From assembly GCA_002311635.1 (NCBI GenBank), contig DBZJ01000074.1, forward strand, positions 1-41,615: a stretch of DNA of 41,615 bases, given 5' to 3'. The DNA is from Syntrophaceae bacterium UBA1163 (lineage in GTDB: Bacteria; Desulfobacterota; BSN033; UBA1163). The notes beneath the pieces are model-generated. The model worked only from the letters and a program-made list of their open reading frames with translations, ran no database searches and was not told the origin of the DNA. Of this stretch, positions 23,337 through 32,218 are shown one piece after another (within the stretch, counting starts at the first letter, position 1; every line of letters starts with the position of its first letter). The position numbers and the translations under genes are program-made.

Positions 23337-25295
23337 ATGATCAGAGAAGGAGTTGCCAAGGCATTTCGGGAAATATTGAATATGGAGGAGATCCCCTTCA
23401 ATGTACCCCCTCAGCGAGAGTTGGGGGATTTTTCCAGCGCCGTTTGTTTGTCCATGGCAAAGCAAAGAAGGGAATCCCCAATGAAAATCGCTCAGGAAAT
23501 GGCTGAGCGATTGAAATCGAACCTCCCACCTTACATTCAAGATATCAGTGCTTCTCCGCCCGGGTACCTAAACTTCAAAGTGGATTGGGTAGCATTGGCT
23601 CAAGACCTCGTCCCTCGGATCCTTCAGGAAGGAGAGTTTTTTGGGAAGCCGGCTTCGGGATCTGGGAAAAAGGTCTTTATCGAACACACGAGTGTGAATC
23701 CCAACAAGGCGATGCATATCGGCCACCTCAGGAATTCGGCTTTGGGAGACACGGTCGCCAGGGTTCTGAAATGGCTTGGTTTTTCAACAGAGGTCTGCAA
23801 TTACATTGACGATACTGGTCTCCAGGTGGTGGATGTGGTGACCGCGCTTCTTTATCTGGATCGTCCTTCCTATACAGAGGGGTCTGATTTTAAAGTAATC
23901 TGGGCAAAGATCCCCCCGGAGAAACCTTTGGATTATTTCTGCTGGGACCTCTACGCCCGTTTTCAGAATGAACTTGAGAAGAATTCTTTCCTCCTTGAGA
24001 AAAGGGAGGAAGTTCACCGCAACATCGAAGGCGGAAATCATCCTATTGCAAGTTTTGCTAAGGAATTATCGATAAAGATTGTCGAATCTCACCTGGAGAC
24101 AGTGGCTCAGCTCTCTATCTTCTACGACCTTCTCAACTGGGAGTCGGATATCATCGAGCGTGGATTCTGGGAGGCTACCTTCGAGCTTCTGAGAGAAAAG
24201 GGGACCCTTCGATTGGAAACGGAGGGTCCGAATAAGGGGTGCTGGGTAGTTCCGTTTGGCGGTATCGTCGAGACAGCTGAAGGGATGAAGAGCCTGGACA
24301 AGATTCTTGTTCGATCGAACGGGAGTGTGACGTATACCGGGAAAGATGTTGCTTATCAACTCTGGAAGTTCGGCCTACTCAAGAAAGATTTTTTATACAG
24401 ACGCTGGGGTCCCCAAGCCAACGGAATGATGCTCTGGACAACGGCTCGGGATGGCGAGCCCGGGGAAAGTCTTGCGAGACCATTCGGCCACGCAGAAAAG
24501 GTCATCAATGTGATTGATACCCGACAGAGTTATCCTCAGCAGGTGGTCATGGAATGCCTTCGACAAATGGGCTTCGAGAGAGAGGCGAGCGAGTCGGTCC
24601 ATCTGGCCTATGAAGTCGTCAACCTTTCTCCCCAGGCTGCCCGACTTCTGGGGATGGAGGAGACAGAGGAAAAAAAAACCTATGCCATGTCGGGCCGTTC
24701 CGGGACGGGCGTGAAGGCAAAGGACTTTATCCGGATGGTGAAGCAAAAGGTGATCGAGAAGGCAGATCATCCGCTGGAAGAAAAGGTTGCCTCGGCCTTA
24801 GCTTCGGCGGCCATCCGGTACTATTTGCTCAAATTCACGTTGGAGAGTCAGATCGTCTTCGATTTCGATGAAGCCCTGAAAACGACGGGGGATTCGGGAG
24901 TCTATTTAGAATATGCCCATGCCCGGGCGTGCAGTATCCTGAGAAAGGCCGAGGGCCAGAAAATCGATTTCGGATGGAGAAGGGATTGCATCCCCAAACA
25001 ATTAACCGAGACGGAAAGGGGACTGCTTGATGCTCTATCGCGGTTCTCTTCAACCGTTGGAAAAGTCGGGAAGGCGCTGAGGGTCTCTCAACTGGCAGAA
25101 TATGCGTTTGATCTTGCAACCTCCTTTACTAACTTTTATGAGCATCCTGATCCGGGGGACGACGTACGGACTCCATTTATTCATCTTCAAGATCGGGGAA
25201 TTCGAACCTTCCGTCTTTCTTTGGTCAAGGCATTTCAAAAAGTGATGGAGAATGTGCTCAACCTGATGGGCATGCCCACGCTTGAAAGAATATAA
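23337..25295 (+). CDS. argS: Arginyl-tRNA synthetase
   Basis: Charges tRNA-Arg. It has 652 residues, about 70-90 more than the common bacterial form. The class I signature EHTSVNPNKAMHIGHLRNSA puts HIGH at 127-130 and is specific for ArgS. GLQVVDVVTALLYLD, the TARDGEPGESLARPFGHAEKVINV region, YAMSGRSGTGVKAKDF in place of KMSKS, and the C-terminal anticodon-binding DALR-type helices (SGVYLEYAHARACSILR) follow in order. The ATG at 23337 lacks an ideal ribosome binding site (GGGGA is too close, AAGGG rather far). It has its own transcription unit. Confidence 0.95.
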   Translation: MIREGVAKAFREILNMEEIPFNVPPQRELGDFSSAVCLSMAKQRRESPMKIAQEMAERLKSNLPPYIQDISASPPGYLNFKVDWVALAQDLVPRILQEGEFFGKPASGSGKKVFIEHTSVNPNKAMHIGHLRNSALGDTVARVLKWLGFSTEVCNYIDDTGLQVVDVVTALLYLDRPSYTEGSDFKVIWAKIPPEKPLDYFCWDLYARFQNELEKNSFLLEKREEVHRNIEGGNHPIASFAKELSIKIVESHLETVAQLSIFYDLLNWESDIIERGFWEATFELLREKGTLRLETEGPNKGCWVVPFGGIVETAEGMKSLDKILVRSNGSVTYTGKDVAYQLWKFGLLKKDFLYRRWGPQANGMMLWTTARDGEPGESLARPFGHAEKVINVIDTRQSYPQQVVMECLRQMGFEREASESVHLAYEVVNLSPQAARLLGMEETEEKKTYAMSGRSGTGVKAKDFIRMVKQKVIEKADHPLEEKVASALASAAIRYYLLKFTLESQIVFDFDEALKTTGDSGVYLEYAHARACSILRKAEGQKIDFGWRRDCIPKQLTETERGLLDALSRFSSTVGKVGKALRVSQLAEYAFDLATSFTNFYEHPDPGDDVRTPFIHLQDRGIRTFRLSLVKAFQKVMENVLNLMGMPTLERI

Positions 25296-25298
25296 GTC

Positions 25299-25322
25299 AG
25301 TTCAGAGTGAAGAGTTCAGAGT
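25299..25322. repeat. Direct repeat AGTTCAGAGT
   Basis: AGTTCAGAGT at 25299-25308 is repeated at 25313-25322, followed by the diverged AAGAGTTCCGGA. It is of the same kind as the repeat at 11495-11525 and fills most of the short gap between argS and the Memo-family gene. Confidence 0.45.
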
Positions 25323-25391
25323 TAAGAGTTCCGGACTCGTAGAGGTCTTCACGACTCACGATTCACCAGTCACGAGAGAGAGGTGAAAGCC

Positions 25392-26237
25392 ATGAACCGA
25401 AGAAGAAGAATTTTGCCGAGGCGATGGTATCCTATTGATGGAAAGGATTGTAAAAGAGAGATCGAATCTTATCTGGAAGGATGGACACCCTCTCGACTTC
25501 CTGCGAGCAAGGGATTGGGTGGAATCGTCCCTCACGCAGGATGGTATTTCTCCGGAAAGCTTGCCGCAAGGGTGTTCTATACGTTGAAATTAAACAGTAA
25601 GGCTGATGTCGTTGTTCTTTATGGGGGTCATCTTTCCGCTGAAGACTTCCCCCGGATTGTGACAGAAGAGGCCTGCGAGACGCCTTTTGGTGATATGGAG
25701 ATTCATACACGCTTTGTAAAGAAACTCATGGAGAGCATGGATATGGGAAAAGAGGGCTCAACCAGCGGAGACAATACGATTGAGATTCAGCTGGCCATGG
25801 TGAAGTATTTTTTCCCCGAGGCAAAGCTTATCGCCATCCGGTCTCCTCTGTCGCTTAAGGCAGAAACATTAGGGAAAGAAGTCGCGGCCATTGCAAAGAA
25901 GGAAGGCATTTCAATCCTTGCGATTGGATCAACCGATTTAACTCACTATGGGCCTAATTATGGGCTTTTGAGGAAAGGGGTTGGCCCTGCTTCTGTGGAG
26001 TGGGTCAAGAAGGAGAACGATAAGGGATTTATTGACCGAGCCTTGAGCATGGATGCAGAGGGCCTGCTGAAACATGCCATGGAAAATGATAGCGCCTGCA
26101 GTGCAGGAGCTGCCCTTGCCGCCGTGGCTACCTGCAAAGTCCAGGGATCAGAAAAAGGAGTGCTTCTCGACTACTACACCAGTTACGACATCATGCCAGA
26201 CGATAGTTTCGTAGGGTATGCAGGAATCGTTTACTAA
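25392..26237 (+). CDS. MEMO1 family / AmmeMemoRadiSam system protein B
   Basis: 281 residues from the ATG at 25392, with AGAGGTGA just upstream; a GTG at 25383 lies within that site. The Memo family fold, related to class III extradiol dioxygenases, is shown by GGIVPHAGWYFSGKLAA near the N-terminus, VVVLYGGHLS, GDNTIEIQLAMVKYFFP, LAIGSTDLTHYG and NDSACSAGAALAAV. The first and third blocks carry metal-type His and Asp residues. It usually occurs with an AMMECR1 protein and a radical-SAM enzyme, but neither partner is near here. The reaction is not established. Confidence 0.88.
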   Translation: MNRRRRILPRRWYPIDGKDCKREIESYLEGWTPSRLPASKGLGGIVPHAGWYFSGKLAARVFYTLKLNSKADVVVLYGGHLSAEDFPRIVTEEACETPFGDMEIHTRFVKKLMESMDMGKEGSTSGDNTIEIQLAMVKYFFPEAKLIAIRSPLSLKAETLGKEVAAIAKKEGISILAIGSTDLTHYGPNYGLLRKGVGPASVEWVKKENDKGFIDRALSMDAEGLLKHAMENDSACSAGAALAAVATCKVQGSEKGVLLDYYTSYDIMPDDSFVGYAGIVY

Positions 26238-26240
26238 CGG

Positions 26241-26477
26241 GTGCCAGCGAGGATTCAAGCTTACAGGGAAGATTATGTGCTAGAAGGGAATGGGATTAAA
26301 GAGATGCAAAAATCACGCGTATTCGCCCACGATCATTTTGCAGTACGGCGGCCTCTCATGCCTTTTTCAAGTGTTGCTTTCGAGCCCACTCCCATTGGAA
26401 TCTTGGAGGTCGAGGGCGGGTTGAGAGTAACGGGCTGGATCCCGAAAGTGGATTTGAAAAATATCCCTGGGGGGTGA
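26241..26477 (+). CDS. Small hypothetical protein after the Memo gene
   Basis: 78 codons from a GTG at 26241, four bases after the Memo stop, with no convincing ribosome binding site. An internal ATG at residue 22 (MQKSRVFAHDHFAVRRP) is an alternative start. The second half (FEPTPIGILEVEGGLRVTGW) reads like real protein. I recognise no family. Close spacing suggests co-transcription with the Memo gene if it is expressed. Confidence 0.4.
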   Translation: MPARIQAYREDYVLEGNGIKEMQKSRVFAHDHFAVRRPLMPFSSVAFEPTPIGILEVEGGLRVTGWIPKVDLKNIPGG

Positions 26478-26569
26478 AGATGCGAGCTTCCCCGCAAATA
26501 CTTCCCGATGGCAGAATCACCATCGTCCTTGTGCCGAGTTAGAAAATTTTAGATTTCGGTAGGTTCAGC

Positions 26570-26884
26570 TTAATAACGGCCCCTGCCGCCCTGGTTGGAT
26601 CTTCCCCCCCGGCCGCCTTGACCTGGGGATCCTCCACGGTTCGGGCGAGGCCGCGCTTCATTCACATTCATCTGCCGGCCGAGGAGCTCTTTTCCATTGA
26701 GGTTCGCAATCGCGGTGCGAGCCTCATTTTGATCGGGCATTTCGACGAACCCAAAACCTCGAGGCTGGCCGCTATACTTATCTCTCACGATCGTAGCCGA
26801 GTCGACCTTTCCGAAGGCTTCGAAGGCTGTTTGGAGGTTTTCTTCTTTCACGTCAAATGATAAATTCCCCACATAAATGTTCAT
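26570..26884 (-). CDS. Glycine-rich RNA-binding protein (RRM)
   Basis: 104 residues from the ATG at 26884, with AAGGAGA upstream; the frame extends 6 codons further, into the end of rpoD, but has no start signal there. One RRM: RNP2 is NIYVGNLSF at the start and RNP1 is RGFGFVEM at about 42-49. The C-terminal tail is Gly/Arg-rich (GGRGGRSNQGGRGRY), like cyanobacterial and deltaproteobacterial Rbp proteins that are often cold-induced RNA chaperones. It lies 14 bases after rpoD, so it is probably read from the rpoD mRNA. Confidence 0.93.
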   Translation of the reverse strand: MNIYVGNLSFDVKEENLQTAFEAFGKVDSATIVRDKYSGQPRGFGFVEMPDQNEARTAIANLNGKELLGRQMNVNEARPRPNRGGSPGQGGRGGRSNQGGRGRY

Positions 26885-26898
26885 CGTCTCTCTCCTTT

Positions 26899-28560
26899 TC
26901 AATATTCGACAAAGCTCTTCAATTTCTCTGCTCGGCTCGGGTGTTTTAGCTTCCTCAATGCCTTCTCCTCAATCTGCCGGATCCGTTCCCGTGTGACGTT
27001 AAAGTCCTGTCCCACCTCCTCAAGCGTATGGTCGTGTTTTTCCCCGATCCCAAACCGCATCCTCAGAATCTTTTCCTCCCGCTTATCCAGGGTGGAGAGC
27101 ACGGTCTGAGTCTGTTGGGCCAGGTTGGAAACGATGGCGGCCTCCTGAGGCGAGATGGATCCCTTATCCTCGATAAAATCCTCCAGGCGGCCATCCTCCT
27201 CCTCGCCGATAGGGGTCTCAAGGGAAATCGTTTTTTTACTGACCTTCAGAATCTTCTGAACGTGGTGAAGGGGGACTCCCATTCTTTCGGCGATCTCCTC
27301 CAGGGTGGGTTCCCTTCCCATCTGCTGAACAAGAGATCGAGAGGTCCGGTTCAGTTTGTTGATGATCTCGATCATATGGACCGGGATGCGTATGGTCCGG
27401 GCTTGATCCGCGATGGCGCGGGAAATGGCCTGACGAACCCACCACGTCGCATAGGTGCCGAACTTATAACCCCGCTGGTATTCGAACTTTTCAACCGCCC
27501 TCATCAACCCGATATTTCCTTCCTGGATCAAATCCAGAAACTGGAGCCCTCGATTCAAATATCTCTTGGCAATGGAGATGACCAATCTGAGATTGGCTTT
27601 GACCAGTTCCGCTTTCGCTTCCCTGATTTTGACCTCTGCTCTCTCAATGGCTGCCAACGCTTCCTTCAGCCGGCGCGGAGCAAGGCCCCATTCCGCCTCC
27701 ATCCTTGCCATTCTACGTTTGGCATTTCGGAAAGCCCTGTTTCTCTCCTCGACCTCTTTTCGCTTGAGGTTGACCTTCTTCATCTTCGGAAACTTCTTAT
27801 CCCCTTGGGCGGCGATCCCCAGATCTTCATTGATTTTCTTTACGTCTTGTTCGGCGTTTTCCATTTGAACGTGAATTTGCTTCAGCTTCTGAATGATCTT
27901 ACTAACCTGTTCTCCCCTTAAGTTGATTCGCTTGAAAGCGTCGAGCACTTCAGTCTGCTTCTTAACGATCTCTCCCCCCACTCTTTTCTTGGAGGATTCC
28001 TTCTTCATACCCCTCAACTTCTTTTGAAGAAGTTGAATTTTATTTCCTCCCTTCCGGATTTTATCGATGAGGCGGAGAACCCTTATTTCTTCAAGCCTCT
28101 TTGCTTTGGCCGTCGTCTCCTCGTCGTCGATCTCATTGGTAACGTCATTGATCTTGATCTTCCCCGTCCGGAGGGCCTTTCCAAGGAGGGTGATCTCCCT
28201 GATCGAAATGGGACATTTGAGAACGGCACCGAGGACCTCATGCTGTCCGCTCTCGATCCTCTTGGCCACTTCCACTTCCCCCTCTCGAGTCAAGAGTGGA
28301 AACGATCCCATCTCCTTCAGGTAGATCCGAACAGGGTCGATGATTTTCGCGGGAATGTCCACATATCCAACCTCAACCGTTTCCTCTTCATCGGTCGTTT
28401 GGATATTTTCATACTCTGTATCGACTCCCGGCAATTCAACGAAGAAATCCATGTCCAACTCATCAGACAGGATGCTGGGATCTTCGGTCGGCTCGAACAC
28501 GTAGGATTCTTCCGATCTTTGTTCTTCCAAGCCTTGCCCCTTTTTCCAATTTTCTTGCAT
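26899..28560 (-). CDS. rpoD: Primary sigma factor RpoD (sigma70) with little or no region 1.1
   Basis: 553 residues from the ATG at 28560. Region 1.2 begins near [18 protein letters not shown] long helical non-conserved region (about 200 residues, Lys/Arg/Glu-rich) follows. Region 2 has [39 protein letters not shown] and [14 protein letters not shown]. Region 3 has IRIPVHMIE, and region 4.2 has [20 protein letters not shown]. The acidic N-terminal part before region 1.2 is only about 70 residues and does not look like a folded region 1.1. The frame could extend to GTG 28635, but an in-frame stop at 28644-28642 prevents more. The usual upstream neighbour dnaG is absent. Confidence 0.95.
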   Translation of the reverse strand: MQENWKKGQGLEEQRSEESYVFEPTEDPSILSDELDMDFFVELPGVDTEYENIQTTDEEETVEVGYVDIPAKIIDPVRIYLKEMGSFPLLTREGEVEVAKRIESGQHEVLGAVLKCPISIREITLLGKALRTGKIKINDVTNEIDDEETTAKAKRLEEIRVLRLIDKIRKGGNKIQLLQKKLRGMKKESSKKRVGGEIVKKQTEVLDAFKRINLRGEQVSKIIQKLKQIHVQMENAEQDVKKINEDLGIAAQGDKKFPKMKKVNLKRKEVEERNRAFRNAKRRMARMEAEWGLAPRRLKEALAAIERAEVKIREAKAELVKANLRLVISIAKRYLNRGLQFLDLIQEGNIGLMRAVEKFEYQRGYKFGTYATWWVRQAISRAIADQARTIRIPVHMIEIINKLNRTSRSLVQQMGREPTLEEIAERMGVPLHHVQKILKVSKKTISLETPIGEEEDGRLEDFIEDKGSISPQEAAIVSNLAQQTQTVLSTLDKREEKILRMRFGIGEKHDHTLEEVGQDFNVTRERIRQIEEKALRKLKHPSRAEKLKSFVEY

Positions 28561-28708
28561 CGGATTTGTCTCAGTAAAACACGGTGAAGGTTGTAGCGGG
28601 AGAGGACGAACATGGGCGCCCGACAAAAAGGCCACAAAGAACTATCGGGAATTCCCTGCGCCTGCCCCCGCGATGGAACGATCTCGCTTCCACAATGAAC
28701 GTTTGACT

Positions 28709-28737
28709 ACTATACACTATCGTCCTCCGAATAGCAA
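28709..28737 (-). promoter_or_regulatory. Sigma70-type promoter for rpoD
   Basis: On the minus strand, TTGCTA (28737-28732) and TATAGT (28714-28709) are 17 bases apart, and TG directly precedes the -10. Transcription would begin near 28702, leaving a leader of about 140 bases before the ATG at 28560. Confidence 0.5.
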
Positions 28738-28749
28738 GGCGATTTGTCC

Positions 28750-28790
28750 TGTCAATTTTTGTTGACACCTTGTTCCCGATTTAATACACT
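28750..28790 (+). promoter_or_regulatory. Palindrome and sigma70-type promoter facing the small gene at 28922
   Basis: TGTCAA-TTTTTG-TTGACA (28750-28767) is a perfect 6-6-6 palindrome whose right arm is a consensus -35 (28762-28767). TACACT (28785-28790) lies exactly 17 bases on. The left arm would be a -35 for the opposite strand. It may be an operator between rpoD and the small gene. Confidence 0.45.
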
Positions 28791-28841
28791 TTTATTGGAC
28801 CGTAGACCACCTGCATTAATTTCAATCCTATAAGGTAAAGG

Positions 28842-28857
28842 TGGCATTGCTTTTGCA
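28842..28857 (+). promoter_or_regulatory. Second sigma54-like (-24/-12) promoter
   Basis: TGGCATTGCTTTTGCA has GG at 28843-28844 and GC at 28855-28856 with the obligatory 10 bases between, a good match to TGGCAC-N5-TTGCA. A start near 28868 would give a 54-base leader to the ATG at 28922. Confidence 0.6.
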
Positions 28858-28921
28858 CGGTGACCTGTTGTTCATGAACCACAGGCCTTGCCCGCAGGGT
28901 TCTACAATGAAGGAGGGGAAA

Positions 28922-29248
28922 ATGCCAGAGATCAAAATTACGTTTAGAAAAGCGCCGGACTACAGAATCATTCCTATAACGGGTGCTTGGGGTGGTGTGA
29001 ACCCTCAGGGAGAAATAATTTTTGATCTATTTGTTGAGAAATTAGAAATTCCTGAATCAGTCCAGCTGAAGGTCGAACCTGGTCGGCCTCCTGTGGAAAT
29101 CGCAAGAGAGGGTCAGGTTCATGTGCGTGAGTCCCAGATCGGTGTGGTTGTTCGTCCCGATATCGCCCGTTCCCTGGGAGAATGGTTGATTCAGAAAGCC
29201 AATGAAGCCGCTTCTGGCATTGTAGGAGGAGGCGAGGGCCACGCCTAA
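28922..29248 (+). CDS. Small hypothetical protein, faintly DUF3467-like
   Basis: 108 residues from the ATG at 28922, with GGAGG five bases upstream; earlier in-frame starts lie inside the promoter region. The order GGVNPQGEIIFDLFVEK, then QIGVVVRPDIARSLGEWLIQ faintly resembles DUF3467 proteins, but I am not sure of this. There is no signal peptide or membrane segment. The sigma54-like site at 28842 suggests it is induced by a specific signal. A hairpin repeat at 29359 may end the transcript. Confidence 0.7.
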   Translation: MPEIKITFRKAPDYRIIPITGAWGGVNPQGEIIFDLFVEKLEIPESVQLKVEPGRPPVEIAREGQVHVRESQIGVVVRPDIARSLGEWLIQKANEAASGIVGGGEGHA

Positions 29249-29358
29249 CAAAAGTCCAAAGGGAAGAGGGCATGCTCTAACCGATAGGATGAGTTCACGG
29301 TGTGCAGAGTGCTGATACGCACTTTTGCAATGCAAGCGGTAAGTCCCATTCCTTGCTT

Positions 29359-29386
29359 GTCATTCCGGACTTGATCCGGAATCCAG
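29359..29386. repeat. Palindromic repeat, GTCATTCC type
   Basis: GTCATTCCGGACTTGATCCGG and the bases after it form ATTCCGGA-CTTGA-TCCGGAAT, a perfect 8-base hairpin, followed by CCAGCCTTTTT. It is related to the longer copy at 40774-40835. The T-run after it may give it terminator activity for the gene at 28922. Confidence 0.65.
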
Positions 29387-29431
29387 CCTTTTTAACTAGA
29401 TTAAATTATTAAGTTCGTCCGAGGCCATAAA

Positions 29432-29671
29432 ATGCCTGAAAAAGATGAAAAGATTAAATGGTATTTAAGACCGGTCAGTGTAATTCTGCTCTTGTTTTTT
29501 GTACTTGGACCTCTTGGACTGCCTCTGCTTTATAAAAGCCCTAAATTCAACAAGACATTAAAAGCCATACTAACCATTATCGTGGTTCTTTACACATGCT
29601 ACCTGATCTACGCTACCTTAGAGATTGGAAGACTATTTTACCTGAGGATGGAAGAATTGCAGAAGTATTAA
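29432..29671 (+). CDS. Small membrane protein with two helices
   Basis: 79 residues with two hydrophobic helices, about 13-33 and 43-62, joined by a short basic loop (LYKSPKFNKTLK). The N-terminus is charged (MPEKDEKIKWYLRP), and the C-terminus ends in a short charged helix. I recognise no family; such small proteins are common in accessory regions. The start ATG has only weak ribosome binding sequence. It has no close neighbour to suggest a role. Confidence 0.6.
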   Translation: MPEKDEKIKWYLRPVSVILLLFFVLGPLGLPLLYKSPKFNKTLKAILTIIVVLYTCYLIYATLEIGRLFYLRMEELQKY

Positions 29672-29868
29672 AGTAAAGGTGACATACCTTTGAGAATTCT
29701 TAAATTTATGTATTTTTCCAAGGGCTTATATCTGCCCACTTTTCGAGCAAAACGGTGGAGACGGCCTCTTTCAAGAGGAAGATAATCTAATTCCACAACG
29801 ACTCAACAATTCTTTGTGGATTGCGCGGGAAAAGCTTTTCAAAACCGATTTTTGTGAAGAAAAATTGG

Positions 29869-30249
29869 ATGAAAGACGGAGAAAATAAAATTAAACTCCC
29901 TGACGGGACCGGGAACTTTGAAAAAAGAAGGCATCCCAGGTTTACTGTTGATTTGCCAATAGAATATCGACGGAGGGATTTAGTCGACAAATATGTTCGC
30001 GTGATGAATGCCAGTGAAAGCGGATTATCGATTTATTTATCCGAACAGATGGAGGTGGGTCAATATCTGAGGACAAAGCTCTTCTTCCCCTTCGGTTCCG
30101 AACTTAACTTCATAGAACTGGTGACGCAGGTTGTTTGGATGGACGTTCAACCGGGAAAAGATTGGGGAGATTACAGGGCCGGGGTCAGGTTTATTGATAT
30201 TTCTCCTGCTGACCTGAGTAATCTAAAAAATTATTTGGGAAGCCTTTGA
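29869..30249 (+). CDS. PilZ-domain protein (c-di-GMP effector candidate)
   Basis: 126 residues from the ATG at 29869; the frame extends to TTG 29821, but neither start has a strong ribosome binding site. The PilZ signature is present: EKRRHPRF (the RxxxR motif) near residue 20 and NASESGLSIYL (the [D/N]xSxxG motif) about 35 residues later. This pair binds cyclic di-GMP. The barrel continues to WMDVQPGKDWGDYRAGVRF and FIDISPADL. It is a single domain with no output module, so it probably acts on a partner protein. Confidence 0.85.
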   Translation: MKDGENKIKLPDGTGNFEKRRHPRFTVDLPIEYRRRDLVDKYVRVMNASESGLSIYLSEQMEVGQYLRTKLFFPFGSELNFIELVTQVVWMDVQPGKDWGDYRAGVRFIDISPADLSNLKNYLGSL

Positions 30250-30359
30250 GGATAAACGAATCTGAAAATGACCGTGGGATGTGATGCACTGGTTAGAGAA
30301 TATCAGGAAAATCGAGGATTGAAACCCCTTAGCTTTTTGACAACTGCGTATTAATTTAC

Positions 30360-31259
30360 TTACATCAATTCACGATATGGAGTGGTGGACTCCTTTATTG
30401 CAACTTGTTTGAGATCCTTCTTTAAAAGGAATTGTTGCAAAGAGGAATGAGCAAGGCGTTGTTCAAGTGCGGGACCTACTATTATCTCATCAATTGGAAA
30501 AGGTTCGACGTTGGCAAAGCTCAGCTCTAAATAAGGTAGAAAGATAGACTTCCTAAGCCCGAACGACATCCGGTTATTCTCTATTGGCTCGGAAATAATT
30601 CTCCACTCGCATTCCTCGTTAAATGCCGGGTGCTTTAGCTTGCTCGCTATTCGCGAAAATTCCATAACAAAATTAATCGTAACCTTTTGCATTATATTTT
30701 CAAGATTATCCGGCTCAGCAGACAGTTTCTTTATCAGATCATCGCCCTTTTTAACAATCTCTTCTCTAATAATAGCCTCTTGTTTTGTCTTGTCATAAAT
30801 ACAGGGTTCTAACAATAATTTATTAGACTTTAACCAAGGAATCAGCAATTCTGGACGGAATCCAATTGAATATCCCCCATTAGACGGGCAGTATCCTCTC
30901 CATTGGCTTAAGAGGTCTCCACATGGCGAGAAAGAGAAAACACAAACAGGCATTCTGGTTAATACGTCGAACTCAAAATATATTCTTTCTATCGTTCTAT
31001 AAAATAAATCCAACGATTCTTCTGTGTCAAGCGGAGGCACAGGTATGGCACGCTTCTTTTGAAGCCTGTCCTTAAATTCGGGAGTCAACTTCTTTAAAAT
31101 ATCAAATGAATATTTAAATTCTTGGGTGTCGTTAAGAAAATGAATTTGGCTGGCAAAAAGACAGCGTGATTCCAAAATGCCTTTCAACCCATCAATAGAC
31201 GTATAGTGATACAGGCGCTCTGGGAGTTTCTTTTCAATTGTCCGGTTTGGTTCTTCCAT
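30360..31259 (-). CDS. DUF2971-family protein
   Basis: 299 residues. The family pattern is seen in LYHYTSIDGLKGILESRCLF and HFLNDTQEFKYS near the N-terminus, then CVFSFSPCGDLLSQWRGYCP with GGYSIGF, and later ECEWRIISEP and IDEIIVGPAL. The role of DUF2971 is unknown; the paired HYTS and SQWRGY motifs recall toxin-like ADP-ribosyltransferase folds, but that is inference. It stands alone on the minus strand, divergent from the ribbon-helix-helix gene. The ATG has no clear ribosome binding site. Base composition is more AT-rich than in the housekeeping genes. Confidence 0.85.
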   Translation of the reverse strand: MEEPNRTIEKKLPERLYHYTSIDGLKGILESRCLFASQIHFLNDTQEFKYSFDILKKLTPEFKDRLQKKRAIPVPPLDTEESLDLFYRTIERIYFEFDVLTRMPVCVFSFSPCGDLLSQWRGYCPSNGGYSIGFRPELLIPWLKSNKLLLEPCIYDKTKQEAIIREEIVKKGDDLIKKLSAEPDNLENIMQKVTINFVMEFSRIASKLKHPAFNEECEWRIISEPIENNRMSFGLRKSIFLPYLELSFANVEPFPIDEIIVGPALEQRLAHSSLQQFLLKKDLKQVAIKESTTPYRELM

Positions 31260-31456
31260 GTTAGCGCAAAAGCGGGTAGCTTATATCTGGAAGGAGTCTA
31301 TACCTTTTGGAAGAATTTGTCAAAACTTGGTTGGAGCAAATAAGGAAAGAAAAGTTTTCTAGATAGGATCTTTCAAATCGGGTCGGAACAAAAAGCTTGA
31401 CGAAAGAAATAGATTGTGTATGATTGACTCACAAGATGAAGGGAGGTTATGTGCCC

Positions 31457-31615
31457 ATGACGATGAAACGGATGAACTTCTATTTGGCAGGTTTACAGAT
31501 AAAGAGGTTGAAAGCGATCAACAAAAAAACTGGCCTTCCACTGTCAGACATTTTAAGACGAGCGATTGACCAGTATTGGGAAAGGTTTGAAAAGAAAGGA
31601 GGCATGAAAGCATGA
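31457..31615 (+). CDS. Ribbon-helix-helix (CopG-like) small DNA-binding protein
   Basis: 52 residues from the ATG at 31457, which has GGGAGG ten bases upstream; a GTG at 31451 and earlier ATGs at 31436 and 31424 are alternatives. The strand KRMNFYLAGLQIKRLKAI and the helices with TGLPLSDILRRAIDQYWERF fit the CopG/MetJ-Arc fold. Its stop overlaps the start of the lipoprotein gene (ATGA), so they are coupled. A short copy of its C-terminus lies at 32712-32777. It may regulate its own cluster. Confidence 0.7.
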   Translation: MTMKRMNFYLAGLQIKRLKAINKKTGLPLSDILRRAIDQYWERFEKKGGMKA

Positions 31616-31980
31616 AAAAGATCATATTGGTTCTATTGCCTATGGCCATTTTGAGCGGATGTACTCACACTCTTACAAGGGTTGAAAGAAAGTATGGAAG
31701 CCCTGCAAGAATTGAAATTGAATGTATTGCTGGCGCTATTTGTGACGAGAATACTTACTACAACAATAAAGATGCCGTGAAATATATTTATTGGTTTTAC
31801 TACTGGAAAACGAGCAGATTGCTCCAACCATGGGATAGACAAGAATGGTGTTGGGAAATTAAGGCCGATAAGAATGGTAAGGTTATTTCCCAAAGTGAAT
31901 ACATAGAACAGCAAAATAAGGTGAGATCTGCCAGAGCTCCGGTTCAGGTAAGAGGTGGAAAATTACCAGGGGCCGAATAA
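31612..31980 (+). CDS. Small lipoprotein of unknown function
   Basis: 122 residues with a lipoprotein signal peptide: a basic start (MKKI), a hydrophobic stretch and the lipobox LSGC at about 14-17. The mature part has no family I recognise; it contains aromatic-rich AVKYIYWFYYWKTSRLLQPW, and two Cys lie within ECIAGAICDENTY. The start overlaps the stop of the ribbon-helix-helix gene by four bases (ATGA), so expression is coupled. It is probably exported to the outer or inner membrane. Confidence 0.7.
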   Translation: MKKIILVLLPMAILSGCTHTLTRVERKYGSPARIEIECIAGAICDENTYYNNKDAVKYIYWFYYWKTSRLLQPWDRQEWCWEIKADKNGKVISQSEYIEQQNKVRSARAPVQVRGGKLPGAE

Positions 31981-32069
31981 GGGATTGACCAAAGAAAATA
32001 AGAAAAGAAGTGACCTGAATAGCAATCGCTCTTGATCCTAAACAAATCGTTTCCTCTGATGAACTCCTC

Positions 32070-32192
32070 ATGTCCCAGGTAGTCTCTCAGGAGGCCGTTA
32101 TCCGGTCACTTGTGGAAAAGGGAATATTCAGCAAAGAGGAGTTTTTAAAAATGGTGAACATGGTAAATCTCGAAATCGCGAAAATGGTGTAA
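32070..32192 (+). CDS. Possible 40-residue small protein (EKGIFSKEEFL type)
   Basis: I translated this frame by eye: MSQVVSQEAVIRSLVEKG, then IFSKEEFLKMVNMVN and a short tail. Short helical proteins of this type are familiar from related genomes, but I know no function. There is no ribosome binding site before this ATG, and reading continues upstream without a start to a stop at about 32016, so the gene may have lost its beginning. A more damaged copy lies at 33593-33668. Confidence 0.4.
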   Translation: MSQVVSQEAVIRSLVEKGIFSKEEFLKMVNMVNLEIAKMV

Positions 32193-32218
32193 CAAGCCTG
32201 GAAAAGGGGTGAGACGCA

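Noticed and set aside
27028..27921. 297-codon plus-strand frame opposite rpoD
   Set aside because: Antisense to conserved sigma70 regions; no domain is visible and codon use follows the rpoD frame.
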